Of a stretch of DNA of 64,000 bases, positions 8,532 through 18,502 are shown piece by piece (positions within the stretch are counted from its first letter, which is position 1; every line of letters begins with the position of its first letter). Under the pieces are notes generated by a model. It was not told the origin of the DNA and did no database searches. It saw only the letters and a program-made list of their open reading frames with translations. The translations under genes and the position numbers were made by a program. Source of the DNA: Legionella quateirensis (GTDB lineage: Bacteria > Pseudomonadota > Gammaproteobacteria > Legionellales > Legionellaceae); assembly GCF_001467955.1 (NCBI RefSeq), contig NZ_LNYR01000049.1:114069-178068 (forward strand). The letters run 5' to 3'.

Positions 8532-11500
8532 ATGCCATTACAAGTTAAAATTATTGATTCAGTCAATAAGGTTCTAAGCAAAAACGATACCCCAGTAAAA
8601 CTTAACAAAGGTGGTGTATGTGGTGGTGTAGCAAGCTTATACGTCCGATACTCTCTGGAAGGAAAAAAAAGAGAGTTTTTCGAATTATCAAAACAACTGG
8701 CTAATCTACCTGAAGGGTATCAAATTGGTCAAAACAACGCCATTGATAAGTTTATTAGAGAAATTGAAATTGAATTTAATCGATTTAACTACACTAAAGG
8801 TCAATATTATCAAGGGGATATGGAACATACCGTTTTTATAAATGGTAAACCCATTAAAAAAGAATTCAGTATCGGACTGGTTGAAAGCGCTGCCAATTGG
8901 TCCAATCTTCTCAATCAAATCCGTAACGAAGGCAGAGCCTGTTATATTCGCTCCCATAATCATGCAATAGCGCTATCCTTTGTTGATAATGAATATGAAA
9001 TTTATGATCCCAATTACGATGAGGATAATGATGAAAACCCCAATGCCCAGGCAACCAATACACGGCGATTTTTAACGGCAGATGAAGCAATAAATGAGTT
9101 ATCGCAACAGTTTGGCTATCCGGATAACAGTGATGTGGGATTAGGAATAATCGTCTACGCGAATCCAGACGACCCAACCCCCGCCACTTATCCAGATAAA
9201 AATAAGCTGTTGAGTAAGTCCCTTAAAAGCAAACGGGATTATCAAAGAGATATAGGTATAAATGATAAGGACTGGAAGTATAACAGCTTGTTTTTTGCTA
9301 CGAACATCAATGACAGACAAACGGTTGAATATCATCTTCAGCAAGGTGAAATTGAAATAAAAGAATGTCCTTATTTGATGCAGATGGAAAGCAATAATGA
9401 ACTGGTTTTTCAGCTCTATTCCAAAACCTTGGATGAAAAAACCAAACAAACATTAATCTACTACGCAATCTGGTCAGGCAATATTGAACTGTTTCAACGC
9501 ATGTCTGAAGACTACCAAAAAAATCATGTAGTGACGCCTGCTGAACACATAGCATTTAAAGCCCTGGTACAAAATAACTTCAGCTTGCTTCGAGCAGCTC
9601 AATCAATAAATCCTGTGTGCATCATGGAAGTATTAAAACTGTATAAAAGTTATAATATTCCATTAAATTCAATTTCTGAATCGAACATAACAAAAATCAT
9701 CATCCAGCTCACAAAAAATGGGAATGCGGAACTATTAAAAGCCTTTACTCAAGAGCTGCCGGTTCTATCTGAATCCGTTATCCTCTCAGGAATCAGCACA
9801 GCGTCACACCATGATAAACGCGGTGCATTAAGCTTTTGGCTTGGAGTTCGCGAACGCCTTCCGAAAACTGAAAATAATACTTTAATTAGTAAAAAATTGA
9901 TTAGTAAAGTCTCTCCTTTAAATTTCCAACAATTGATTCAATCAGGCTTTACTGTAGCTCCCGTTCTGTTTGCTGAAACGTTAAAACGCAATCGTCATGA
10001 ATATTTTGAACTGAGTATTGCCAGTAACCCATCATCCGTATGGAACGAATTCTTGGCGAAATTAAAAAGTAACTCCCTGGAAGAACCAATTGATTTATTG
10101 AGTACAAATCAGAACTTAACTGTTCTGCAGGTATTAATCAGTTACAAGGAAAATAATTTAATTAAACGAAATTGGCCCGAAGCCGTTCCTGCCCAAACAG
10201 GCATTGAAGCACTTAAATTTGCCTATGAATGCGGTAACAAGGAACTGGTTCAATTTTTTACCCAGAAAAAATTTAAAGTACCCACTGATTTTCATGTAGA
10301 ACAACTCAAAAATGCTTTAAAGGAAAATGATCATCAACGACTTGAAGCGTTACTTTCCAGCTCTATAGATTACGTTCAATTTTTTACTCCTACCAACAAA
10401 CAATTAATTACAGAATTGATTCAGCTGGGCGCCTATGACTTTATCATCAGATCATGGAATAACTACAAAAATGATTCCCAAAATAAACAACCGTTGACGG
10501 CAAATAATCTGCAACTGCCTGATTTATTATGGATTGCTGTGACCCAAAACAATAAAAAGCTTTATGAGCATATTGTAAAAGAAGTTCCAAACGTGGCTTT
10601 GAAAATCATAAAAATGATCATTGATGGTGATAACGCCGTTTTCTACCCCTACGCAATAAAACTGGCTATGGCACTTCCTGCTTTCAGCGAAAATGTTCCA
10701 TCACCTCCATTGTATCAATTCATCCGCGATGAACTGAGTGAGTATGAACAAAAATTATTTGATCGAACAACAAAAGATGATGAGTATGCTGATAGAACAT
10801 TCCGTAAAGAAGCACGCACACTCATCCAACCCTTATGTAACATATTAGTTTATGCCATTGAAAATCACTATTTTTCTTTTGCCGAAGAGTTAAGTTCACA
10901 AGTTCATTTATCAATGGATGAAGTATATGATTTGTTTGTCACAGCAAATCACAATAAAAACTATAAATCCATTGAATTTCTCCTGAACCATTATCCCAAT
11001 CTATCAACCAATAAAGAGTTTTATCTAAAACTTGCGGAATCAAATGAATTTGATTTACTGGCATTATTATTAAAGAAAAATAGACCGATGGATCATACGA
11101 TTTTTATAAACCTGTTGAAAAAAGCGGTCAGAGCACATCATGAACCAGTGATTCAATTACTCGCCCCCTATATTAATTCCGCCTATAAAATAGAAGGTTC
11201 TCCCCTCTATGAGGCGATACAAGAGAAAAATGAAGAAGGGTATCTTCTCTTAATCAAATATGACGCGGAGATGCCACCCCGTCAATTGTTTTCACTTGCC
11301 ATAAAACAATCGAATGAGCGCTTGTTGGAAGCTGCGTTTCAAAAACCCCAATTTGCAGAGTTTTTTAGATCACATGCTAATGAACTTCTGCATACCTTGT
11401 TTCGCAATGGTAGCCCTGAAGCTGTTTTATATTTTTATAAAAAAATGAATCAGAGTACGGAACAAGATATAATCAACGAATATTTGGCAGCGTTTATCAA

Positions 11501-13820
11501 TTTTGCCATTACTAACAATGATCTTGTCCTGTTTAGACAGTTACAGAAACTGGAACAATTCACTACACACACAAAGGAGTTATTCAAACAAGCCTGTCTA
11601 GCTCAAGCTCCAGATATAGTGAATGAATTACTTAAATCCAATGTCGACTTTGATGATAAAGAAGAACTGTATGAGTTGCTTGATAAATTATTTGGTATGG
11701 ATTCAAAAGAATCAACAAACACAGCACATACTGCATACGATTTAATATATAAACGAGCACTCAATCGCCTGTATGAATTTGTTATTCATAACAAATACCG
11801 GCCATTTTCCAGCCTGTTTCACTCCATCGATGAACTGACTGATGATCCAGGTTTATCCAAACCTATGAAAAATAAACTGATATTCAGAGCATTGGAAGAA
11901 AATGATCAAACTATTCTTAGTTCATTACTTAAACAGGTACAAAGTAATTCGGAACGCGGCTCAGAAAACGAAGTTGAAATCAATGAGGAGATTCTTTCTC
12001 TCTTTAATACTCATTTTAATAAACCGTTAATTATTAGTGTACTTCTCGATCACTATAATATCGAACAAGTAGTATCTAAAGCCGTAAAATTAGAAATGTG
12101 GCCTTTCATTGTTCATTTTCTCAAAGGACGTTCTGTTGATGGATTAAGCCAGGACTTAATAACAACTCTTAAAAGCCATGACAGTAAGCTATTTCATGTT
12201 CTCGAAACTGAAGCACGACAGTCTCTTCACAACGATCCACGCCACGAACTAAATGCACTCCTAAGTTCTAAAAACGACCTGGCCTTAAACGTTGTTCTCA
12301 GAGAACAAAAAAAAGCGATACAAGAAAGCATCATGTCTCTACAAAAACAGATGGAAGAACAACACATCGATCTGAAAAGCCATTTTTATCGCTTTGATTT
12401 ATATTACGACATCAAAAAAGCCAATACTGCCATGGAAGCAATGATTCCTAAAATTGAACAGTTTTTTGATCGAAATAAAGGAGTTTCACCCATTGAACTG
12501 CTATCAAATGAAGTCAATCGGAATCAAATACGGGAATTCAAAGCCATTATGGATACTAATAATTTAGTACCTGCATATTTCGATGAGCGAGATGAATTGG
12601 AAAGCGCCTTTGATGCCCTGAATGCCTTTGATAAAAATCACGAAGAGCAACAACGCCAAAAAGCTCTGGAAGAACAACAACGTCAAAAGGATCTGGAAGA
12701 GCAGCAGCGCCAAAAAGATCTGGAAGAGCAACAACGCCAAAAAGATCTGGAAGAGCAACAACGTCAAAAGGATCTGGAAGAGCAGCAACGTCAAAAGGAT
12801 CTGGAAGAGCAACAACGCCAAAAGGATCTGGAAGAGCAGCAACGTCAAAAGGATCTGGAAGAGCAGCAGCGCCAAAAAGATCTGGAAGAGCAGCAACGTC
12901 CAAAGGATCTGGAAGAGCAGCAGCGCCAAAAAGATCTGGAAGAGCAACAACGCCAAAAAGATCTGGAAGAGCAACAACGCCAAAAAGATCTGGAAGAGCA
13001 ACAACGCCAAAAACATCTGGAAGAGCAACAACGCCAAAAAGCTCTGGAAGAACTGCAACAGAAAAAAGAGTTGAACAAACAGCATGATAAAACACCAGAT
13101 CAACAATCACCTGGCAATACACCCATTCCGAGTAAAGACCAACCTGCTTCACAAAAGCCAAACCCATTATCAGGATTAATCAAGATAGTGGAAGAATATG
13201 GTAAAATCAGGAAAAAAGAACACTACACTCATTATTGGATCCCTTTATTCCAATATACAAAAAAAGATAAATTGGATGCCACTCAGCATTTTATTAACGC
13301 TTTAAAAAATCCAGAGTCCCTGATCAATAATTTTGACAAAGCAGTTTTGAATGATGGGCGATTACACAAAACGATCAAAAACTATCTTGCAGAACATGAA
13401 CTGGCTATTCAATCGCATTTCAAATCAGATAAACCGATTAAAACAGTGAATCAATTAATTAATGCTCTGAATAAACAAAATCCCGTAGAAAAACTTATAT
13501 ATCAATTGGAACACTACCATAAGCAACGAGCAAAACAACCGGAGATGTATCATTTTTCCCTGTTTCCCCAATACACCGGAACAGAAAAACGTACCGCTGT
13601 CACTCACTTGCTGGATGTATTAAAAGGTGGAAACAATGCTTTGACGGCCAAAGATATAGGTGCTTTAAATCAAGGCAGCTTGGGATCAATGATTTCTGAA
13701 TTCATTCAGGAATTTAAAGCTCCTCTTAGAGAAGCTATGAACGTTAAACGGATTGATAATCTGACTGATTTAATCAATGCCTGTGAGCACAATAAAACGG
13801 GATTATCCTTAAGGAGCTAA
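8532..13820 (+). CDS. Giant multidomain protein with C58-like cysteine protease domain, probable effector
   Basis: 1762 residues. The first 230 look like a YopT/AvrPphB-type (C58) cysteine protease. C30 lies in KGGVCGGVASLY, H144 in SHNHAIALSF and D159 in YEIYDPNYDED. This reproduces the Cys, His, Asp order, the 15-residue His-Asp gap and the Asp-Pro-Asn following the Asp. Residues of roughly 230-1350 are helical, with many short blocks of the type E-L-x-x-x-F or A-L-x-x-N that resemble degenerate ankyrin or HEAT-like repeats. A 9-residue repeat LEEQQRQKD follows at about 1370-1513, encoded by 12639-13070. The C-terminus has two copies of one module, near 1550-1600 (YTHYWIPLFQYT) and 1655-1705 (YHFSLFPQYTGTEKRTA), of a type I associate with Legionella effector C-termini. 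AGAGGT precedes the ATG. No signal peptide, so Dot/Icm delivery is the likely route. Target unknown. Confidence 0.8.
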   Translation: MPLQVKIIDSVNKVLSKNDTPVKLNKGGVCGGVASLYVRYSLEGKKREFFELSKQLANLPEGYQIGQNNAIDKFIREIEIEFNRFNYTKGQYYQGDMEHTVFINGKPIKKEFSIGLVESAANWSNLLNQIRNEGRACYIRSHNHAIALSFVDNEYEIYDPNYDEDNDENPNAQATNTRRFLTADEAINELSQQFGYPDNSDVGLGIIVYANPDDPTPATYPDKNKLLSKSLKSKRDYQRDIGINDKDWKYNSLFFATNINDRQTVEYHLQQGEIEIKECPYLMQMESNNELVFQLYSKTLDEKTKQTLIYYAIWSGNIELFQRMSEDYQKNHVVTPAEHIAFKALVQNNFSLLRAAQSINPVCIMEVLKLYKSYNIPLNSISESNITKIIIQLTKNGNAELLKAFTQELPVLSESVILSGISTASHHDKRGALSFWLGVRERLPKTENNTLISKKLISKVSPLNFQQLIQSGFTVAPVLFAETLKRNRHEYFELSIASNPSSVWNEFLAKLKSNSLEEPIDLLSTNQNLTVLQVLISYKENNLIKRNWPEAVPAQTGIEALKFAYECGNKELVQFFTQKKFKVPTDFHVEQLKNALKENDHQRLEALLSSSIDYVQFFTPTNKQLITELIQLGAYDFIIRSWNNYKNDSQNKQPLTANNLQLPDLLWIAVTQNNKKLYEHIVKEVPNVALKIIKMIIDGDNAVFYPYAIKLAMALPAFSENVPSPPLYQFIRDELSEYEQKLFDRTTKDDEYADRTFRKEARTLIQPLCNILVYAIENHYFSFAEELSSQVHLSMDEVYDLFVTANHNKNYKSIEFLLNHYPNLSTNKEFYLKLAESNEFDLLALLLKKNRPMDHTIFINLLKKAVRAHHEPVIQLLAPYINSAYKIEGSPLYEAIQEKNEEGYLLLIKYDAEMPPRQLFSLAIKQSNERLLEAAFQKPQFAEFFRSHANELLHTLFRNGSPEAVLYFYKKMNQSTEQDIINEYLAAFINFAITNNDLVLFRQLQKLEQFTTHTKELFKQACLAQAPDIVNELLKSNVDFDDKEELYELLDKLFGMDSKESTNTAHTAYDLIYKRALNRLYEFVIHNKYRPFSSLFHSIDELTDDPGLSKPMKNKLIFRALEENDQTILSSLLKQVQSNSERGSENEVEINEEILSLFNTHFNKPLIISVLLDHYNIEQVVSKAVKLEMWPFIVHFLKGRSVDGLSQDLITTLKSHDSKLFHVLETEARQSLHNDPRHELNALLSSKNDLALNVVLREQKKAIQESIMSLQKQMEEQHIDLKSHFYRFDLYYDIKKANTAMEAMIPKIEQFFDRNKGVSPIELLSNEVNRNQIREFKAIMDTNNLVPAYFDERDELESAFDALNAFDKNHEEQQRQKALEEQQRQKDLEEQQRQKDLEEQQRQKDLEEQQRQKDLEEQQRQKDLEEQQRQKDLEEQQRQKDLEEQQRQKDLEEQQRPKDLEEQQRQKDLEEQQRQKDLEEQQRQKDLEEQQRQKHLEEQQRQKALEELQQKKELNKQHDKTPDQQSPGNTPIPSKDQPASQKPNPLSGLIKIVEEYGKIRKKEHYTHYWIPLFQYTKKDKLDATQHFINALKNPESLINNFDKAVLNDGRLHKTIKNYLAEHELAIQSHFKSDKPIKTVNQLINALNKQNPVEKLIYQLEHYHKQRAKQPEMYHFSLFPQYTGTEKRTAVTHLLDVLKGGNNALTAKDIGALNQGSLGSMISEFIQEFKAPLREAMNVKRIDNLTDLINACEHNKTGLSLRS
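12639..13070 (+). repeat. 27-bp coding minisatellite
   Basis: Fifteen near-identical 27-base units (12639-13043) plus one degenerate unit encode LEEQQRQKD-type nonapeptides inside the 1762-aa protein. Variation is mostly synonymous: caa/cag, cgc/cgt, aaa/aag. A few codons change the product: K-A at both ends, R-P at the tenth unit and K-H at the fourteenth. The product is expected to be a long charged helix or coiled coil. Because 27 is a multiple of three, all six frames stay open across it, and overlapping frames here are artefacts. Confidence 0.97.
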
Positions 13821-13883
13821 CACATTAAATCAGGTGACAATCAAAACAAAATAAATTCATTGCGCAACATCGCCTGATGTATT

Positions 13884-13918
13884 CTTTAAGGCCTCATACA
13901 CGGTATGTGGCCTTAAAG
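13884..13918 (+). terminator. Hairpin terminator after the 1762-aa gene
   Basis: CTTTAAGGCC and GGCCTTAAAG form the base of a 16-bp stem, with CATAC pairing GTATG above a single T-T mismatch and an ACG loop. It lies 64 bases after the stop codon. It is followed by ACTATTGAATTTTTG, a delayed T-run. It separates this gene from the convergent oxidoreductase. Confidence 0.65.
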
Positions 13919-13968
13919 ACTATTGAATTTTTGAAGCAAGCTCCTTCTGATAACTTGATAAAAATCAA

Positions 13969-14973
13969 CTAAAACCCACTTAACACAATTTTTCCTCTGG
14001 CCTTACCACTTTCAAGTAATGCATGAGCTTTTCTCAAATTGGCCGCATTAATAGCCCCCATACATTCAGCAACGGTAGTTTTTATCTGCCCTTCATCGAC
14101 CAATTGAGCCATTTTAGTCAGAATTTCATGCTGTTTGATCATGTCGGGGGTTTTAAACATCGATCGGGTGTACATCATTTCCCAATGAATGGAGATACTT
14201 TTCAGCTTAAAAATCTTAAAATCCAAATGCTGCGGATCATCAATTAAAGCAAATTTACCCTGAGGCTTTAATACATCAACCAAGGCTTTCGCATGCTCAT
14301 CACTGTGGGTCAGACTAATGACATAATCAACTTCAGGATAATTAATTGCCTGTAATTGAGCCTTCATGTCTTTACTGTGATCGATAACATGATGAGCGCC
14401 ATTACCAAGTATCCATTGGACAGACTCAGGACGTGAAGCAGTCCCTATTACGGTTAAATGAGTTAATTTTCTTGCCAATTGAACCAGCACAGAACCAACA
14501 CCTCCAGCAGCACCGGTAATCAATAAACTGCCATGTTCGGTTGGTGATAGTTCCAAACGATCAAATAGAAGCTCCCAGGCAGTCAAACTGGTTAATGGAA
14601 GAGCTGCCGCTTCCTCAAAACTAAGCGATTCAGGTTTTTTTGCAACAATTCGTTCATCGACCAGATGAAATTCACTGTTAGTTCCTGGTCTTGTTAAATC
14701 ACCGGCATACCACACTTCATCACCAGGCTTAAATAGAGTTACTTCTGGTCCCACTTCCAAGACCACACCAGCGGCATCCCAACCCAATACCTTGGGTTCA
14801 TCTCCTTGCGGTTGAACATTTCGTCTAATTTTAGTATCAATAGGATTAACTGCAATGGCTTTTACAGCAACCAAAATATCACGCCCGGAAACTTTAGGAG
14901 CGGGCAGATCCAAATCAACTAAAGCCTGATCATTATCAATGGGCAATGACTGTAAATAACCTATTGTTTTCAT
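13969..14973 (-). CDS. Zinc-type alcohol dehydrogenase/quinone oxidoreductase family protein
   Basis: 334-residue medium-chain dehydrogenase/reductase. The GroES-like half contains VLGWDAAGVVLEVG, and the nucleotide-binding half has GAAGGVGSVLVQLARKL (AAxGGVG type, NADPH preferred). The catalytic-zinc cysteine and the structural-zinc cysteine cluster of true alcohol dehydrogenases are not seen, so this is best regarded as a quinone or enone reductase. ATG 14973 is chosen because GAGGG lies 8 bases upstream. A 27-codon extension to 15054 has no RBS. Monocistronic, convergent with the giant gene and divergent from the next orphan. Likely role is cytosolic reduction of reactive carbonyls or quinones. 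Confidence 0.85.
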   Translation of the reverse strand: MKTIGYLQSLPIDNDQALVDLDLPAPKVSGRDILVAVKAIAVNPIDTKIRRNVQPQGDEPKVLGWDAAGVVLEVGPEVTLFKPGDEVWYAGDLTRPGTNSEFHLVDERIVAKKPESLSFEEAAALPLTSLTAWELLFDRLELSPTEHGSLLITGAAGGVGSVLVQLARKLTHLTVIGTASRPESVQWILGNGAHHVIDHSKDMKAQLQAINYPEVDYVISLTHSDEHAKALVDVLKPQGKFALIDDPQHLDFKIFKLKSISIHWEMMYTRSMFKTPDMIKQHEILTKMAQLVDEGQIKTTVAECMGAINAANLRKAHALLESGKARGKIVLSGF

Positions 14974-15158
14974 ATTTATTCCCTCAAAATAAAATCGCAG
15001 TACATGATAGTATTTTAAAATTACAAAAAATACATCATCAGGACGTAGAAACATGAGATTAAAAAAGATGAGAATAATTCAATTTACTTTAGAACGTTCA
15101 ATTAATGTTCTACAATCGGTCTTTGATTTTAAATATAGCCTATAAAAACGAGCAGCTT

Positions 15159-15956
15159 ATGAAGCCCATATCAGCAACATGTATTTCTAAATATTCCCAA
15201 CCTTATCCGAATCTTGAACATAGATATTACATACAATTCTGGTTAGTATTTACTGAACAGGAAGCAAATGGCACATTAACTATTGAAACAGATGAGAGTA
15301 ACCGAAACGCAATCAGGTCGAAATTTGAGCTACAAAACAGCAAATCTCATGGTGAATTTCAACCTTGGATAAAGGACTCATGGCAAGATGCTCTTTTAAA
15401 CGCCTGGTTACGTTATTTCAATGCCATCGGATATTGCGCAGCAACAACGAACGACATAATTTATCAATTAAAGGTTCAAACTGACGGCACTTATTTCTAT
15501 GATCTGTGTGATACAAGCAAAAAAGGTGTTACTGGAATGCTTCCTCATGGAGTGGTACACAATGATGATGGGACTCAAACAGCTGTAATCGTGGTACCTC
15601 AGGTACATGCTGATAGATTCATTGATTCAGAGAACAGCACAGCAAACAACGCAACAGATAAAACCACTGCCAGACAGTTACCTGCTACATCGTTCGATAG
15701 CTTTGACTTTCACATTATATCAGGCTTTATTTTTGCCACAGGAATAGCTGCAGTTGCTCTGGCCTTTACCATGTTACATGCAGTCTCGGGAGGAATCGCA
15801 GGACTGGTTGCAGGAGGACTTGGGGTCGCGGCCATGCTCACGGGTGGTATTGGACTGTTTAATCTTGGATCCGTTCCTGACAATAAAGTAATCGACCAAA
15901 CTCCTCAACCTGTAAACTCACCAACGGGATACATAGCTTCCAGTGGGCAGATTTAG
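15159..15956 (+). CDS. Orphan protein with C-terminal hydrophobic glycine-rich segment
   Basis: 265 residues from ATG 15159. An ATG at 15105 would add 18 residues but lacks an RBS, while GAGCAG precedes 15159 weakly. The first 180 residues are soluble-looking with several Tyr/Trp motifs such as NAWLRYFNAIGYCAAT. A Ser/Thr/Asn-rich linker leads to a strongly hydrophobic Gly/Ala-rich region of about 60 residues that could form a membrane hairpin. The tail is short and polar. No family recognised. A membrane hairpin near the C-terminus is common in Legionella orphan and effector proteins, so host-membrane targeting is possible but unproven. Confidence 0.6.
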   Translation: MKPISATCISKYSQPYPNLEHRYYIQFWLVFTEQEANGTLTIETDESNRNAIRSKFELQNSKSHGEFQPWIKDSWQDALLNAWLRYFNAIGYCAATTNDIIYQLKVQTDGTYFYDLCDTSKKGVTGMLPHGVVHNDDGTQTAVIVVPQVHADRFIDSENSTANNATDKTTARQLPATSFDSFDFHIISGFIFATGIAAVALAFTMLHAVSGGIAGLVAGGLGVAAMLTGGIGLFNLGSVPDNKVIDQTPQPVNSPTGYIASSGQI

Positions 15957-15962
15957 CCCACT
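15942..15962. terminator. Possible hairpin overlapping the stop of the orphan gene
   Basis: AGTGGGC (15942-15948) pairs with GCCCACT (15956-15962) around AGATTTA. The stop codon TAG (15954-15956) lies at the base of the right arm. A further AGTGGG at about 16000 could pair alternatively. It lies between convergent genes. No U-tract. Confidence 0.35.
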
Positions 15963-16021
15963 ACTGTACAACCGGTACTTTATTTAATAAACAGTGGGAA
16001 TATGAAGTATTCTCCATCCAA

Positions 16022-17077
16022 TTAATGTACCTGACTAATGAACGAAATTAATTTTTTATCTTCTTCGGTTAACATGCTGTCTGAATAAGTCGGATTAGGC
16101 TCATACCACCATTGATTATTAAAATAACTGTGCAAATCAGGAGATTTGAATTGTCTTCCATATTGAGCAAATACGGTGTTACGCAAGATTCGTAGTTGCG
16201 AGGGAGTCAATTTGGATAACTCATTTACAGGATTTTCAGCATTTAAAACAGGATAAATCATTTTATAACGTACAAAACTTTTAGGAGTAAATAAACACAG
16301 TGAAAGATCCTCTGCAGGATGAAAATGTGGCAAATCCCAAATATATTTTCTACTTGCCCCGCTGCCCTGAATGGTCATACCAGCAGGTGTCGGCTTCAGA
16401 TAATCCGCACTACCATCAATTTCAGAGCATAATCGAGTTGGGGTATTCGGAATGACTTCCAGTTGGGTATGCCCTATGGTTTCATTATGCCAAAGCGCTC
16501 CGGTCTTGAGAACATAGGCAACCCAGTGATATCCCATTACATCAAAGGTTGCGCCTGTTTCATAATCATGCTGGATATGTACCGATGCCAAGGGCGGAAA
16601 AGTAGTGGTCCATAAATACGCTTCATCATAGTACAAACCTTTATCCCGGTTTGGAGCAATTTTTTCTTTATGAGCAGATACTGAATTACCATCAACCAGT
16701 ACCTGAAAATCATAAACCAAAGGTTTTCCCTGTCCCGTCTTCTGCCCTTCAGGTAGAGCAATATTGCTTGACTCTTCGTTATATACTGGAAAGGGGAACC
16801 CCATAGATACGTTCAATGTTTCATTCAAGGTATTTTTAAAATTAAAATCGCATCTGTAATGCCAGGAACCATTCATCAGTGAGTTATTTAAATTCGTTCC
16901 GGTGATGATAATGACTTCATTAACCATTTTTATATCCGGTTGTGAAATAGGTATAGGTAAAGAACCCTCACCGCCAAAAGCAGTATCGTTTGCCACTACT
17001 CCCTCAGAAAAGAACACAAAAATCAATGCGGTCAACAGTTCTAAATTTTTAAATTGCTGATTAGCTGCTCGTAGCAT
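16022..17077 (-). CDS. Exported DUF4424-YARHG domain protein
   Basis: 351 residues with an N-terminal hydrophobic segment ending near EGVVAND, a likely signal peptide. The body, about residues 30-265, looks like DUF4424, with beta-rich segments such as SWHYRCDFNFKN and SVHIQHDYETGA. The C-terminal 65 residues fit the YARHG domain: LRILRNTVFAQYGRQF followed by YFNNQWWYEPNPTYSDS. YARHG domains occur in extracellular bacterial proteins. This pairing points to an envelope or secreted protein of unknown function. AGGACG precedes the ATG. Monocistronic and divergent from a methyltransferase gene. Confidence 0.75.
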   Translation of the reverse strand: MLRAANQQFKNLELLTALIFVFFSEGVVANDTAFGGEGSLPIPISQPDIKMVNEVIIITGTNLNNSLMNGSWHYRCDFNFKNTLNETLNVSMGFPFPVYNEESSNIALPEGQKTGQGKPLVYDFQVLVDGNSVSAHKEKIAPNRDKGLYYDEAYLWTTTFPPLASVHIQHDYETGATFDVMGYHWVAYVLKTGALWHNETIGHTQLEVIPNTPTRLCSEIDGSADYLKPTPAGMTIQGSGASRKYIWDLPHFHPAEDLSLCLFTPKSFVRYKMIYPVLNAENPVNELSKLTPSQLRILRNTVFAQYGRQFKSPDLHSYFNNQWWYEPNPTYSDSMLTEEDKKLISFISQVH

Positions 17078-17178
17078 AAGATCGTCCTGAATACAAAATA
17101 ATATATAGTATAGTTAATATTTCCAGCTCTGGATTAGCTGTAAAGAGAAGTTATATACTAAGCTCCTCTTGAATCAAT

Positions 17179-18063
17179 ATGGAATTGAACGTGCTTATTT
17201 CACATAACAACAGCATTAACATTAATTTATCTGAACACCAAAACAGACTTAAAAATGCGGATAACTTAATACTTCCTCTGAGTGAAGAACTCAAATTACT
17301 TGATGGTTTGTCACAATTTGAGTTGGGACGGTTTTTGTTATCCAATAGAGGGCTCAATGGTTATTGGACTGCCTATGTCATTCTTTACAGCATGAAAAAA
17401 GAATCCATGCACCCTTTGGAACATTGGCTGTTAAATAAAGCACCTGGATTCAAGGCAACTAAAGAACGCTTCAAAATATTTCAGGAACAACTGCAATTGC
17501 ATGTACAGGATAACTGGACACTGGCTTCAATTCCCTGTGGATTAATGGATGATCTCCTCAGTCTGGATTATTCAAACAAAACCAACATCAATCTGGTTGG
17601 AATCGATTTGGATAATGCATCTATAGAACTTGCCGCACAGAATGCTGTTAAATATGATTTTAAAAATATCTCATTTTTGATAAAAGATGCGTGGAACCTG
17701 GGAATTGAATCACAATTTAACCTGATAACCAGTAATGGTCTGAATATTTACGAACCTGATGATAAACAAGTCACTTTACTGTACAAACAATTTTATAACG
17801 CATTAAAAAATAAAGGTATATTAATAACCAGTTTCATTACACCTCCTCCCAAATTGACCAGTGAATCCACCTGGACAAATATCAACAGCGACGATGCACT
17901 GAAACAACATGCTCTTTTTAACGACATCATACAAGCCAACTGGCAAACCTACAGAACCGAGGGTCAAACCCGGGATCAGTTAAATCACGCGGGCTTTGAA
18001 GTGTTGGACGTTATTTATGACAGTCAGGGAATATTTCCGACAGTAATTGCCAGAAAAAATTAA
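17179..18063 (+). CDS. Class I SAM-dependent methyltransferase
   Basis: 294 residues. Motif I is atypical: the glycine-rich loop reads SIPCGLMDDLLSLDY, and then LVGIDLDNASIELAAQNA supplies the acidic ribose-binding residue. A post-motif segment SFLIKDAWNL and a motif IV-like FNLITSNGLNIY follow, with a C-terminal GILITSFITPPP. This is the usual order of the fold. The substrate is unknown. The ATG at 17179 lacks a clear Shine-Dalgarno, so the exact start is uncertain. The gene stands alone between divergent and convergent neighbours. Confidence 0.75.
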   Translation: MELNVLISHNNSININLSEHQNRLKNADNLILPLSEELKLLDGLSQFELGRFLLSNRGLNGYWTAYVILYSMKKESMHPLEHWLLNKAPGFKATKERFKIFQEQLQLHVQDNWTLASIPCGLMDDLLSLDYSNKTNINLVGIDLDNASIELAAQNAVKYDFKNISFLIKDAWNLGIESQFNLITSNGLNIYEPDDKQVTLLYKQFYNALKNKGILITSFITPPPKLTSESTWTNINSDDALKQHALFNDIIQANWQTYRTEGQTRDQLNHAGFEVLDVIYDSQGIFPTVIARKN

Positions 18064-18097
18064 CGCAGTGCACCAGTACCTTCCATTGCGCCAGGGA

Positions 18098-18502
18098 TTA
18101 ACTCAGCAGGCTCAAGACTATATTCCTTGCGCCTGCGTTCCTCCTGAATTCCATTAAGTAAATTCCTTGCCAAACACCTAATAATAAAGTGTTATTCAGA
18201 AAAGGGATACTTAAGGAAGCGCCGCAAATTATGGATTTAATATGAGCTGGCATATCATCAGGACCTTCTTCCTTATGTCGGTATTGCCTGTTTTCAGGAA
18301 CAAAATCACAAAAAAAATGATGTACATCCATTAACACATCAGGTGAGGCATTTTCATTTAATGCCAAAGCAGCAGAAGTATGTTGAATAAACAAATGCAG
18401 GATTCCTGATCCACATAGTTCAGCCTTATTTAATATCTCATTGGAAATAAGATGTACGCCATAAGGTTTAGGTGATAATTGAACTATTTTATGAGTTATC
18501 AT
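18098..18502 (-). CDS. yjbQ: YjbQ family (UPF0047) protein
   Basis: 134-residue protein of the conserved UPF0047/YjbQ family. Diagnostic segments are HTSAALALNEN, DMPAHIKS and LLGVWQGIYLMEFRR near the C-terminus. Family members have weak thiamine-phosphate synthase activity in vitro, but the physiological role is unsettled. The start at 18502 is set by GGGAG about 9 bases upstream. The frame is open a further 18 codons without an RBS. Length is normal for the family. It converges on the methyltransferase gene. Confidence 0.92.
   Translation of the reverse strand: MITHKIVQLSPKPYGVHLISNEILNKAELCGSGILHLFIQHTSAALALNENASPDVLMDVHHFFCDFVPENRQYRHKEEGPDDMPAHIKSIICGASLSIPFLNNTLLLGVWQGIYLMEFRRNAGARNIVLSLLS

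Noticed and set aside
12556-13167. Long minus-strand and alternative plus-strand frames across the minisatellite
   Set aside because: The 27-bp unit is a multiple of three without stops in any frame, so all six frames are open automatically; only the frame of the 1762-aa gene continues on both sides with normal composition.
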